A DNA stretch of 23,133 bases from an uncultured bacterium (GCA_905215405.1 CAJMQE010000060.1:1-23133), one strand, 5' to 3'; counted from the first letter of the stretch, positions 15,478 to 22,963 are shown. Notes: generated by a model not told the origin, from the sequence alone. A program made the numbers and translations.

Positions 15478-15778
15478 TTGATATTACCCCACAAGACACC
15501 ATATACAGTATCAGGTACAGAACACCTGAATTTGAAGAACTGATGCCCCTTCTCTGCTTTGCTGCATCTATCTTTTCACCCATGCGAAATGCCCAGTAGA
15601 TTCCATAGATTCCACATGTAATAATCGTAAAAACAAATGCTTCCACGCCGCTTGTATCATCTTCGCCTGCTAATGTATTCAGATCATCTGTAAGACTGAT
15701 GAACCAATAACAGTTATAAAGTCCACAAGTAATGATCGCAAATATAATACTGACGGCAATATTTCTCTCTTTTACCAT
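15425..15778 (-). CDS. DUF4234 membrane protein
   Basis: The 117-aa protein has three hydrophobic segments (about 7-28, 48-68, 83-105). The motif ITCGLYNCYW is repeated as ITCGIYGIYW, with a remnant SCGVISNAVIQYEIN near the end. This repeated TCGxYxxYW pattern is typical of DUF4234, a family of small membrane proteins of unknown function. GAGGAGG lies about 7 nt before the ATG. A TATAAT lies upstream (15808-15813) but has no clear -35 box. DUF4234 and DUF2752 proteins occur together in other Clostridia, but their joint role is not known. Confidence 0.82.
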   Translation of the reverse strand: MVKERNIAVSIIFAIITCGLYNCYWFISLTDDLNTLAGEDDTSGVEAFVFTIITCGIYGIYWAFRMGEKIDAAKQRRGISSSNSGVLYLILYMVSCGVISNAVIQYEINRMLEQPRY

Positions 15779-15919
15779 GCTAATTCCTCCTCATATTTTC
15801 ATTTGTTATTATATGATGATCAATACAAAATAACACTATTCAGCCGCTGTTATTTGCGACGGAGTCTATGTCTGCATTCTGCTGATTACATATGTCTTAT
15901 ATAATTTAACATATTTGCA

Positions 15920-15950
15920 TAAAAAAAACACCCACATTTCTGCGGGTGTT
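15920..15950 (-). terminator. Terminator of the rpsF-ssb-rpsR operon
   Basis: On the minus strand AACACCCGCA pairs with TGTGGGTGTT (one mismatch, 6-nt loop region) and is followed by a run of T. Confidence 0.9.
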
Positions 15951-15974
15951 CTATCCGTAACGAACCAGTTACAA

Positions 15975-16241
15975 TTAGTCGAGTGTGTAAGGCATTAATG
16001 AAATATGTCTTGCTCTCTTGATTGCTACTGTAAGAGCTCTCTGGTGTTTAGCACAGTTACCTGTGATTCTTCTAGGAAGAATTTTACCTCTTTCAGATAC
16101 ATATCTCTTTAATAAATTAACATCTTTATAATCTATAGCTTTGTTTTTGTCTGCACAGAAAACACAAACTTTTTTTCTTCTACGCATAGGTCTTCTTCTC
16201 ATCTGACCTTCTGGTCTTTCTGACTTCTTTTCTACTGCCAT
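15975..16241 (-). CDS. rpsR: Ribosomal protein bS18
   Basis: The 88-aa small-subunit protein binds together with bS6 on the platform of the 30S subunit. It has a basic N-terminus (RRRPMRRRKK), then KVCVFCADKN, the conserved core KDVNLLKRYVSERGKILPRR and TGNCAKHQRALTVAIKRARH. The paired Cys in CVFC are seen in zinc-binding-type S18 proteins. It is the last gene of the rpsF-ssb-rpsR operon, 16 bp after ssb, followed by a terminator. Confidence 0.97.
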   Translation of the reverse strand: MAVEKKSERPEGQMRRRPMRRRKKVCVFCADKNKAIDYKDVNLLKRYVSERGKILPRRITGNCAKHQRALTVAIKRARHISLMPYTLD

Positions 16242-16257
16242 GCTGCTACCTCCTATT

Positions 16258-16713
16258 TTAGTTAAAAGGTAAACCTTCGTCTTCTACTCCATCAGGAATA
16301 TTCATAAAGCCATCTCCAGCTGCTGCTGTTGGCTGTGGTCTTGATGAAGTAAATGCAGCTTCATTTGTAGCTGCAGAAGATTTACTCTCAGCAAAATCTT
16401 GTTCTTCAATAATAACATCAGTAGTATAGACTCTCTGACCGTCCTTGTTTGTATAGCTTCCAGTCTGGATTCTACCTGAAACAACGAGCTTTGTGCCCTG
16501 ATGAAGATACTTTTCAGCAAATTCAGCATTTCTACCAAATGCAGTACAACTAATAAAATCAGCTGACTGTTCATTACCGTCTGCATTATTTCTAGCACGT
16601 CTTCTGTCTACTGCTAATGTATATCTGGCAATTGCCATAGAGCCATCTGTACCCTGTGAATATCGGATATCAGGATCTCTTGTCAATCTACCCATTAAAA
16701 TTACTTTGTTCAT
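16258..16713 (-). CDS. ssb: Single-stranded DNA-binding protein
   Basis: The 151-aa protein has an N-terminal OB-fold (about 1-105, starting NKVILMGRLTRDPDIRYSQG, with FAEKYLHQGTKLVVSGRIQT). A flexible linker rich in Ala, Ser and Gln follows, then an acidic tip ending EDEGLPFN. The usual SSB tip is DDDIPF, through which it recruits replication and repair proteins; here the motif has LPF and one extra Asn. It lies between rpsF and rpsR, the standard location of the main ssb gene in Firmicutes. Confidence 0.96.
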   Translation of the reverse strand: MNKVILMGRLTRDPDIRYSQGTDGSMAIARYTLAVDRRRARNNADGNEQSADFISCTAFGRNAEFAEKYLHQGTKLVVSGRIQTGSYTNKDGQRVYTTDVIIEEQDFAESKSSAATNEAAFTSSRPQPTAAAGDGFMNIPDGVEDEGLPFN

Positions 16714-16793
16714 ACCTATTCTCCTCTTCTATAAAAGAGTTGCCAGTACAATCAATTCCGATAACTACTGTTATCTGTCAAATATAGTTAAAA

Positions 16794-17081
16794 TTATTCT
16801 CCGTCTTTAACGCATAAGAATCTGATAACATTTTCCATGATACGAATTCTGCTTTCAATTTCAGCTGGGCATGAAGCTTCTGCTTCAAACTTAATGAAAT
16901 AGAAGTATCCGTCTTTCATTTTCTGGATTTCGTAAGCTAATCTCTTCTTACCCCAGTCATCAATGTTAGTAACTGTACCACCAAAACGTGTGATTAAATC
17001 TTTCACCTGTTCTAATGTACTTACTTTAACTTCTTCTTCGACGTTTGCACTAATAACAACTGCTAATTCATACTTGTTCAT
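16794..17081 (-). CDS. rpsF: Ribosomal protein bS6
   Basis: The 95-aa protein has the S6 fold features: an N-terminal strand NKYELAVVISANVEEE, the helix VKDLITRFGGTVTNIDDWGKKRLAYEI and MENVIRFLCVKDGE. It forms a dimer with bS18 on the 30S platform. AGGAGG lies upstream of the ATG. It heads the operon. In many bacteria the leader carries an S6:S18-binding autoregulatory RNA. The 80-nt leader here contains CCTA/TAGG and a duplicated GAGACC, but I cannot confirm that RNA. Confidence 0.97.
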   Translation of the reverse strand: MNKYELAVVISANVEEEVKVSTLEQVKDLITRFGGTVTNIDDWGKKRLAYEIQKMKDGYFYFIKFEAEASCPAEIESRIRIMENVIRFLCVKDGE

Positions 17082-17159
17082 TTACGTCGCACCTCCTTTT
17101 GGTCTCTGGTCTCCTAATCACAGTAGGAAACAAGGAATATTAATATATCACAATTATTA

Positions 17160-17188
17160 ATGATATCATAGGGCTTGTCTAATTACAA
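17160..17188 (-). promoter_or_regulatory. Promoter of the rpsF-ssb-rpsR operon
   Basis: On the minus strand TTGTAA (17183-17188), 17 bp, then TATCAT (17160-17165). The -35 box overlaps the last codons of the DUF951 gene. Confidence 0.5.
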
Positions 17189-17373
17189 GCTTTTTTTAAA
17201 CTTTTTGTATTCTTTTCAACCAGCTTTCTGGCTACCATAATCTGATGTCCGCAACCAATGCATTCTAGCCTGAAATCCGCTCCAACCCTGAGGATTTTCC
17301 ACTCTGTGCTTCCACATGGATGTTTCTTTTTTAATTTGACTATATCGCCAACACCATATTCAAATTTTTCCAT
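17179..17373 (-). CDS. DUF951 small protein (YyzM-like)
   Basis: The 64-aa protein matches DUF951: VGDIVKLKKKHPCGSTEWKILRVG, then DFRLECIGCGHQIMVARKLVE. One Cys near the start and a CxGC pair may form a metal site. The fold is predicted to be a small beta barrel, and members are found next to rpsF in Firmicutes (yyzM in Bacillus). I chose the ATG at 17373, preceded by GAGGAAAG. The frame is open upstream to 17490, but that part does not resemble the family and contains a TATAAT-like box. The function is unknown; nucleic-acid binding is a guess from fold and context. Confidence 0.88.
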   Translation of the reverse strand: MEKFEYGVGDIVKLKKKHPCGSTEWKILRVGADFRLECIGCGHQIMVARKLVEKNTKSLKKACN

Positions 17374-17515
17374 TTTGCTCTTTCCTCTCGTCTGACATTT
17401 CGATTTGTGATAAGGTCTGAAACCGATGAAATCACTTGCAGATATTATAACGCATCCTAGCCTTTTTTGTACATAAAAATATTGCATCACTTAATCTATA
17501 CTACTTTATTTATAT

Positions 17516-18253
17516 CTACAGGCTATCCACTGCTTCTTTCATTACTTTTGCAATATCATCGCTGATTACGAGATCTGCTCTGTTATCAGCTGATGTACTG
17601 CTCTTATTGATCAAGATCAGATTTTTACCATGAAAATAATCGATCAGCCCTGCAGCCGGATAGACGACAAGTGATGTTCCTCCAATAATCAGAGTTTCTG
17701 CATGTGAAATTGCATTGACCGCTCCATTTATAATCTGGTTATCAAGTCCTTCCTCATATAACACAACATCAGGCTTTACTCTTCCTCCACATTTGGGACA
17801 GGTCGGAATATCCTCTGACTCAAGAATAAACTTTTCATCATAAAAAGCATGGCAATTCATACAGTAATTCCTTAACACAGAGCCGTGCAGTTCATAAACT
17901 ACCTGAGAACCTGCAGCCTGATGCAGGCCATCAATATTCTGTGTCACAACTGCCTTTAGTTTTCCCATTTTTTCAAGTTTTGCAAGTGCTGTGTGACACC
18001 CATTTGGCTTTGCCTCTGGATAAATCAACTTATCTTTATAAAACTTATAAAAATCGTGTGGGTACTTCATAAAAAATGTATGCGATATCAGTTGTTCCGG
18101 AGACAGATTAATTTTTAACTTTTCATTATATAATCCATCCGCACTACGAAAATCAGGAATACCAGATGCTGTACTAACACCTGCACCACCGAAAAATACA
18201 ATATTATTGCTTTCTTTTAATATTTGAGCAAGTCGCTCTGTCTTTTCATCCAT
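17516..18253 (-). CDS. SIR2-family NAD-dependent protein deacylase
   Basis: The 245-aa cytosolic enzyme removes acyl groups from protein lysines using NAD. The motifs are GAGVSTASGIPDFRS (23-37) for NAD binding, TQNIDGLH (104-111), catalytic His123 in ELHGS, the zinc ligands Cys131/Cys134 and Cys152/Cys155, and GGTSLVVYPAAGL near the end. The length is typical (about 230-250). The start at 18253 has GGAG 9 nt upstream and fits the transcription start predicted from an extended -10 box. The upstream in-frame ATGs lie at or before that promoter. It stands alone, with repeats and a terminator-like hairpin separating it from the polysaccharide genes. Confidence 0.94.
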   Translation of the reverse strand: MDEKTERLAQILKESNNIVFFGGAGVSTASGIPDFRSADGLYNEKLKINLSPEQLISHTFFMKYPHDFYKFYKDKLIYPEAKPNGCHTALAKLEKMGKLKAVVTQNIDGLHQAAGSQVVYELHGSVLRNYCMNCHAFYDEKFILESEDIPTCPKCGGRVKPDVVLYEEGLDNQIINGAVNAISHAETLIIGGTSLVVYPAAGLIDYFHGKNLILINKSSTSADNRADLVISDDIAKVMKEAVDSL

Positions 18254-18278
18254 TGAAATCATCTCCACTTTTTTCTTA

Positions 18279-18287
18279 ATTATACCA
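18279..18287 (-). promoter_or_regulatory. Extended -10 promoter of the sirtuin gene
   Basis: On the minus strand TGGTATAAT fits the TGnTATAAT extended -10 form. No good -35 box is seen 17 bp upstream. The start would fall near 18272, about 20 nt before the ATG. Confidence 0.45.
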
Positions 18288-18320
18288 CACTGTTCCATAT
18301 CTAAGCGTTTCCAAATAAAA

Positions 18321-18407
18321 AAGTAGCAGTTGAAAGTATCTCGGATTTTCAAACTCACGCATGAACATGAGCTGAATAAACCATGATCTGTCTTTCAACT
18401 ACTACTT
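18321..18407 (-). repeat. 16-bp inverted repeat with a 55-nt centre, terminator-like
   Basis: AAGTAGCAGTTGAAAG (18321-18336) pairs with CTTTCAACTACTACTT (18392-18407) with one mismatch. Read on the minus strand the distal arm is followed by TTTTTTATTTGG, so it may terminate the CpsD-like transcript. The long centre is unusual for a simple terminator and has no ORF. Confidence 0.5.
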
Positions 18408-18461
18408 ATTATTTTTAAATGGTATCAAATCTATTTTGAATAGTACTGCATTTATTTGTGA

Positions 18462-18517
18462 CTTGCACACTGTGGCTTGCACATTGTGATTTTCACACTG
18501 TGATATTCACATTGCTA
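18462..18517. repeat. Four imperfect 14-bp tandem repeats at the end of the CpsD-like gene
   Basis: The units are CTTGCACACTGTGG, CTTGCACATTGTGA, TTTTCACACTGTGA and TATTCACATTGCTA, joined without spacers. The last unit includes the stop codon of the CpsD-like gene. The 14-bp period is not a multiple of three, so they are not a coding repeat. Confidence 0.75.
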
Positions 18518-19108
18518 TTTACGACTATTATTTAGTACGACTCCTAGCACAAGACAGCCATTCTGACTCAGTTTCTCTACTTCCTTACGAGCTTTCTTTT
18601 CTGTGTAATCACTTTCGTTCATGACCAGAATTGTTGCATCACATCTGCTTGCGATTTCTTCGTTCTCGCCAGCTTCCAGTACAACATAATCAAAATCTGC
18701 TTTATACAGTTGCATCAGTTTATTAAATGCTGTGAAATTAGGTTCCATCAATGCATGTGTCTCTACATCCCCAGTAAAAACAATATGCATATTTTCTTTA
18801 TTCGTAAGGCAGATCAGCTTATCTGGTAGTTCATTACCATTCAGATAATCACAAATACCTTTCAGATCTTTACCTAACTTATACTTACCTAAAAATACCG
18901 GAGTAGAAAAATCTGCATCAATAAAGAGCATGTGATTTCCTGCATTCATCATTTCTGTTGCCAGTTTAAATGCAACTCCTCCTGCACCAACTACTGCTAT
19001 AGTCTTATATCTTGCTCCTTTTGCAAGTACCTGAGCGGAAAGTTCCTGATATGCTGTATGTTTCTTCTGATCCATTTCAACTATTTTGTCAATATTTACA
19101 CTAAACAA
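18515..19108 (-). CDS. CpsD/CapB-like BY-kinase relative with a degenerate Walker A
   Basis: The 197-aa protein looks like the cytosolic domain of the bacterial tyrosine kinases that control capsule or exopolysaccharide chain length. Recognisable are the A' motif MLFIDADFSTPVF (60-72) and the B-type strand FDYVVLEAGE (139-148). The Walker A region reads VVGAGGVAFKLA (39-50) instead of GEGKST, so the P-loop Lys and Ser/Thr are missing. The C-terminus ends NNSRK with no tyrosine cluster. It may be catalytically dead and act as a scaffold. The start is TTG with GGGAGG 8 nt upstream. The CpsC-like membrane partner is 40 bp upstream in the same operon. A general MinD-like ATPase relative is the alternative. 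Confidence 0.72.
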   Translation of the reverse strand: MFSVNIDKIVEMDQKKHTAYQELSAQVLAKGARYKTIAVVGAGGVAFKLATEMMNAGNHMLFIDADFSTPVFLGKYKLGKDLKGICDYLNGNELPDKLICLTNKENMHIVFTGDVETHALMEPNFTAFNKLMQLYKADFDYVVLEAGENEEIASRCDATILVMNESDYTEKKARKEVEKLSQNGCLVLGVVLNNSRK

Positions 19109-19148
19109 GTTCTCATCCTCCCTCAGTCAAATCACCAAAAAATAATTG

Positions 19149-20312
19149 TTATTCTGGAATTCTACCTAATATTTCAGCACTGGATTTCTCCTGTTTCATA
19201 ACCTGGTTTTCTGCATCATTACGCATCGAATCTGTCTGCAGAGCAGCATCGACATTTACATCATCGCCTTCTGCATCCGTTTCATCCTGGCTAACCGATT
19301 CATCATATACAGCATTTACTACATCAATATCTACCGGAACACTTCCTTCAATTTCCTCTGGATGTTCTTCAATATTTTGTTCTGCTGCCATTTCCACATC
19401 ATCTGTGTCATTTTTCAGAATATCATCTGCATCATCAATGGAAGCTAAAATATCGTCATCTGATAAAACATCTTCCAGAATATCTTCTTCCGACTCAGTT
19501 TCGCTCTGGCGAAGTGTATTATTACTGGTTTTTGAATCTACTTCTTTTCCTTCTTTATGTGCTGCAGCTTCCTGATCAGCCTTCTGTGCTTCCAACTCTT
19601 CTTTTTTCTTCTTATCGTTGAAATGCTTTTTATAAACACTGTCTTTTCTTTCAAATCCATTTCCAGAAGTCTGTCTGACTGGTGTTGCCACTGGCTGATT
19701 CCCCAACTGATTTCTATTACCATAATAGAAATTATAATCTGCTTCATCATCCACTTCTTTCGTTCTGAAAGCACATAAAATAATTGTTGCAAAGAGTTCT
19801 GCTATCAAACAAACTACTGCACCGATCAAACCGGTACGAAGTGTATTTCTTATCAGATTTGGCTTATATGTAGTATCAGAAGTTGTTCCCTCTGAAAGAA
19901 TTGAAATTTTTTCAACTGGAATAATTGATGTTGTCTTCAGTGCACTCATAGCAACTGCATCAACGTACTTCTTTGCTGTATTCTGATCCGGATTTTCACA
20001 AGTAATTTCAATGATATTACTCTTATCAACCGGATGAATACTGATATAAGATGCAAGATCCTCTGTAGTTCCTGCTGTTTTCTGTGCATCTGTGATCACT
20101 AAATCACTTTTAAATATAAGTGCAAAATCATCATTTAAGGAGCCCGATGCTGTCCGCAGAGAATTCTCTGCATCCTGTCCTGGAACAACATATAATTTTG
20201 TCGTAGAACTGTATACTGGTGTAGTCTTGCTGTTAAAAACAATATACCCAATTAATCCACTTAGCACTCCGACTACAATTAATAATAGAAATCCTCTTGC
20301 TACTTTCTTCAT
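19149..20312 (-). CDS. CpsC/Wzz-like polysaccharide chain-length membrane protein with long acidic tail
   Basis: The 387-aa protein has a membrane segment at about 7-26, an extracellular part starting PVYSSTTKLYVV (typical Wzz/YveK start), a KPNLIRN motif (150-156) and a second membrane segment at about 158-182. This is the usual layout of the modulators that activate BY-kinases. Unusual is the cytoplasmic tail of about 200 residues, basic at first (FERKDSVYKKHFNDKKKKEE) and then very acidic (about 255-360), ending SSAEILGRIPE. The start at 20312 has GGAG 6 nt upstream. It sits between the nucleotidyltransferase and the CpsD-like gene and would anchor the latter at the membrane. No glycosyltransferases are in the window. 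Confidence 0.78.
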   Translation of the reverse strand: MKKVARGFLLLIVVGVLSGLIGYIVFNSKTTPVYSSTTKLYVVPGQDAENSLRTASGSLNDDFALIFKSDLVITDAQKTAGTTEDLASYISIHPVDKSNIIEITCENPDQNTAKKYVDAVAMSALKTTSIIPVEKISILSEGTTSDTTYKPNLIRNTLRTGLIGAVVCLIAELFATIILCAFRTKEVDDEADYNFYYGNRNQLGNQPVATPVRQTSGNGFERKDSVYKKHFNDKKKKEELEAQKADQEAAAHKEGKEVDSKTSNNTLRQSETESEEDILEDVLSDDDILASIDDADDILKNDTDDVEMAAEQNIEEHPEEIEGSVPVDIDVVNAVYDESVSQDETDAEGDDVNVDAALQTDSMRNDAENQVMKQEKSSAEILGRIPE

Positions 20313-20381
20313 ATTAATCTCCATTCCTGTGTGTCTCAATCCAGAACTGATTTATCTAAAATTGCTCTGGAATTCCTTACA

Positions 20382-21299
20382 CTACTTATATAACTTTTCT
20401 GGGTATTTACCGTCTGCGATCAGTTTTTTAATTGACTCCACTACAACCGGTTTATCTTCCTTATAGGTAACTCCGAACCATTTATCTTTTGTTTCAAGTA
20501 CTGTAACCGTAGCTCTTTTAGACTTAATCAGATTATCTACAATTGTTGGAAGGAGATATTCACTCTTAACATCGCCTGGTTTTAACTGTGATAAGAAATC
20601 AACAAATCCTGATTCCAGTTCATTTAAGAATTCTGCTGGGAATCCCCACATATTCATAGATACATGACTCTGTGCACTGATTGGAATCATTTTTCCATCT
20701 TCTTCATAAGCAGCACCTGTTTCAGTTTTTACAAGACCACCTGTCTCGTTAACTCCAATCAGATTTTCCTGATCATCAACAACGCATACACCTCTTGTAA
20801 CTGCACCATTATCACTTAATGTATTACCAAGAATAAAACCAGCCATACACATATCGTACTCGATATCCTTCTTGTGATCACTGACAAGATAGTCATGTAC
20901 TTTCTGGAATCCTTCTTTACCATAGTAATCATCTGCATTGATTACCATAAATGGCTCTTTTACGACACCTGCACATGCTAAAATTGCCTGACCTGTTCCC
21001 CAAGGTTTCTTTCTTCCTTCAGGTACAGAAAATCCTGCTGGCAAATGGTCTATTTCCTGAAATACATATTCTACTTTTACTACTTTTTCAATTCTATTAC
21101 CGATTACTTCCTTAAAAGTATCAAAAAGATCTCTTCTGATAACAAAAACAACTTTGTTAAATCCAGCCTGGACAGCATCATAAATAGAGTAATCCATAAT
21201 AATTTCTCCATTAGGTCCCATTGGTTCTAACTGTTTGATTCCGCCACCAAATCTACTGCCGATACCAGCAGCCATAATTACTAATGTTGTGTCTCTCAT
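20382..21299 (-). CDS. Sugar-phosphate nucleotidyltransferase family protein
   Basis: The 305-aa protein has the NTP-transferase signature MAAGIGSRFGGGIKQLEP (9-26). It also has PWGTGQAILA (99-108), resembling the nucleotide-binding region, and NADDYYGKEGF (121-131) for metal binding. These fit GT-A-fold enzymes making NDP-sugars. The substrate cannot be told, and closely similar Clostridia proteins are annotated only as nucleotidyltransferases. I chose the ATG at 21299, with AAAGG 7 nt upstream, over the ATG two codons earlier. The next gene downstream is the CpsC-like protein, which suggests supply of activated sugar for an exopolysaccharide. A perfect palindrome lies just upstream. Confidence 0.85.
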   Translation of the reverse strand: MRDTTLVIMAAGIGSRFGGGIKQLEPMGPNGEIIMDYSIYDAVQAGFNKVVFVIRRDLFDTFKEVIGNRIEKVVKVEYVFQEIDHLPAGFSVPEGRKKPWGTGQAILACAGVVKEPFMVINADDYYGKEGFQKVHDYLVSDHKKDIEYDMCMAGFILGNTLSDNGAVTRGVCVVDDQENLIGVNETGGLVKTETGAAYEEDGKMIPISAQSHVSMNMWGFPAEFLNELESGFVDFLSQLKPGDVKSEYLLPTIVDNLIKSKRATVTVLETKDKWFGVTYKEDKPVVVESIKKLIADGKYPEKLYK

Positions 21300-21315
21300 A
21301 TTCATGCCTTTATTT

Positions 21316-21333
21316 CATATACGAACGTATATG
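21316..21333. promoter_or_regulatory. Perfect 18-bp dyad upstream of the nucleotidyltransferase gene
   Basis: CATATACG-AA-CGTATATG has two perfect 8-bp arms and lies 17 bp before the start codon. Another dyad, GACCAAT/ATTGGTC (21410-21416/21423-21429), lies 75 bp further up. Both are operator-sized; the binding protein is unknown. Confidence 0.4.
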
Positions 21334-21440
21334 CCCTTTCTTTCAAATTATTTATTGATACCCTTCCTCTCGGAAATGATATTAACATAACCAGTTATCT
21401 TATAGTATCGACCAATATAAAAATTGGTCACAAAAATATA

Positions 21441-22283
21441 TTATTCTTTTACTTCTGGATAATAGTACCATCTTATTCCTGATATCATACCCTGTTCATC
21501 AATATCAAATGCCATCTGTGCAAAATCATCATTTACGCTGGCATATGAACTCTGGTATGGTGGTTCAAAATATGTAAATTCAATGATATAACTATTACCA
21601 TCTTGATAAGTAGAATTTCCATTATAATCAATAATGCCGTATTCGACCTTATCTTTTACCTTTTTACTTTCAAGATTTTCTATCGTATAATCTCCGTAAA
21701 GATATTTACCAATAATTGTTTCATTATCCTCTGTCATTACATTATTATTGAGACAATTTGCATCTCTGTAGAACAGATCAAATATTTTATCCTTGGAATC
21801 ACCTACTTTAATTCCTCGTGAAAATTTATTATTATCTCCAACAGATGCTGCCGCACACAGCTGATATGTTCCATCTACCGGCATAAAGATCAATGTCAGA
21901 TCATTATAGGCATAGACCATTTCATCAAGAATATCACTATCCTCTGTAGTCTCTCCCTGTGATGCCGCTGTATCACTCTGTGTTGCACTTTGTTTCTCTT
22001 TATCTGCCAGTACTTCTTTACTGTCATAAATGTTGGCTGGTTCTCCAAGCTGATTCTTTACCTGATCTTCTGTCATACCCATTTTTACATTATCCACAAC
22101 CAGATCATCGTAAGTAAACCGATCAGCAGAACTTTCTGCCATTGTTTCATATGTTGAGGATTCCTCTTCAACTATATCACTTACTACTTCTGCATCTTTC
22201 TTACATCCTGTCAGCATACAAGAAAATAACATCATTACTACAATAAGATTAAATATTGTCATAACACGTCTATTTCTCTTCAT
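21441..22283 (-). CDS. Secreted lipoprotein with BamE/SmpA-like repeats
   Basis: The 280-aa protein starts with a basic N-terminus, a hydrophobic stretch and the lipobox MLTGC (Cys27 as lipidated residue), so it should be anchored to the outer face of the membrane. A Ser/Glu-rich segment follows, then VDNVKMGMTEDQVKNQLGEP, which resembles the SmpA/OmlA/BamE-like fold. A related second unit is GIKVGDSKDKIFDLFY. The remainder is rich in Tyr, Asn and Asp, with no enzyme motif. I chose the second of two adjacent ATGs because AAGGAG is then 6 nt away. It precedes the polysaccharide-type genes but is separated by 141 bp, so it may be independent. The function is unknown. Confidence 0.8.
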   Translation of the reverse strand: MKRNRRVMTIFNLIVVMMLFSCMLTGCKKDAEVVSDIVEEESSTYETMAESSADRFTYDDLVVDNVKMGMTEDQVKNQLGEPANIYDSKEVLADKEKQSATQSDTAASQGETTEDSDILDEMVYAYNDLTLIFMPVDGTYQLCAAASVGDNNKFSRGIKVGDSKDKIFDLFYRDANCLNNNVMTEDNETIIGKYLYGDYTIENLESKKVKDKVEYGIIDYNGNSTYQDGNSYIIEFTYFEPPYQSSYASVNDDFAQMAFDIDEQGMISGIRWYYYPEVKE

Positions 22284-22366
22284 CATACTCTCCTTTTCCT
22301 TCTAACCTATCAGTTTTCACTTATCCTTATTCTTAGTCTTATATTCCTTATTCTAATCAATTATTT

Positions 22367-22375
22367 ATTATAGCA
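22367..22375 (-). promoter_or_regulatory. Extended -10 promoter of the lipoprotein gene
   Basis: On the minus strand TGCTATAAT is an extended -10 box; TTGTAC lies upstream at a 20-bp spacing. The roughly 75-nt leader holds AGAATAAGGA twice. Confidence 0.5.
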
Positions 22376-22517
22376 TAATTTCCTGCAGATAAGTACAATT
22401 TATTCTATTAAATAACAACATTTTCTATTTTCTTACATATGCTGCACTTTTCATTAGTATTATGGTTTAACTATCTATGAACTATCATTACTACCAGTGC
22501 ACAACATGGCCAATACT

Positions 22518-22670
22518 GCTCGTGAATGCTCGTGAACAGGTTCTACTTAAAATAGATATCATTTTACTACTATGCAAGAAGTCGCTTTTAGTATACTTTA
22601 CAAATCTCTTACACTATATTTTGCAATGCTCTTATAATATAATTTTACAATGCTCCTACAATATAATTTT
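22518..22670. repeat. Short tandem repeats between lipoprotein gene and tRNAs
   Basis: GCTCGTGAAT/GCTCGTGAAC occurs in tandem at 22518-22537. A 24-bp unit TTTTRCAATGCTCYTAYAATATAA is repeated at 22619-22642 and 22643-22666, with a weaker copy at about 22595-22618. The gene-free stretch 22284-22719 otherwise holds only the lipoprotein promoter and the tRNA terminator. Confidence 0.7.
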
Positions 22671-22675
22671 ACAAA

Positions 22676-22711
22676 CACAAAAAAACCTCACAAACTATAA
22701 AGTCTGTGAGG
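22676..22711 (-). terminator. Terminator of the tRNA (rRNA) transcript
   Basis: CCTCACA (22686-22692) pairs with TGTGAGG (22705-22711), extendable past one mismatch. On the minus strand it is followed by GAGGTTTTTTTG. It lies 9 bp after tRNA-Cys. Confidence 0.88.
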
Positions 22712-22719
22712 TAAAATAG

Positions 22720-22790
22720 AGGCGACAATCGGATTTGAACCGATGATCAGGGTGTTGCAGACCCACGCCTTACCACTTGGCTATGTCGCC
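22720..22790 (-). tRNA. tRNA-Cys (GCA)
   Basis: The minus strand folds into a cloverleaf with acceptor GGCGACA/TGTCGCC, D-arm GCCAAGTGGTAAGGC, anticodon loop CTGCAAC (GCA), T-arm TCGGTTCGAATCCGA and discriminator T, as expected for Cys. CCA is not encoded. Confidence 0.96.
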
Positions 22791-22856
22791 TTATCAACTA
22801 ATTAAAAACCGATATACCATATTATATTGCAAATATAATTTTTTATTCTAAAAAAA

Positions 22857-22928
22857 TGACTCCAAGGGGATTTGAACCCCTGTTACCGCCGTGAAAGGGC
22901 GGTGTCTTAACCGCTTGACCATGGAGCC
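22857..22928 (-). tRNA. tRNA-Glu (TTC)
   Basis: The cloverleaf on the minus strand has acceptor GGCTCCA/TGGAGTC, anticodon stem CCGCC with loop CTTTCAC (TTC), T-loop GGTTCAAATCC and discriminator A. CCA is not encoded. Confidence 0.96.
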
Positions 22929-22963
22929 AAACTATATTCTAATTATAAACGCTGGTTTATAAA

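Noticed and set aside
17172..17197. Plus-strand terminator-like hairpin (GCTTGT/ACAAGC followed by seven T)
   Set aside because: No plus-strand gene leads into it. It arises from the last codons of the DUF951 gene and its lysine-rich A-run; an antisense transcript cannot be excluded but nothing supports one.
22477..22719. 80-aa plus-strand frame through the repeats and the tRNA terminator
   Set aside because: It has no ribosome site, repeated low-complexity translation, and overlaps a terminator on the other strand.
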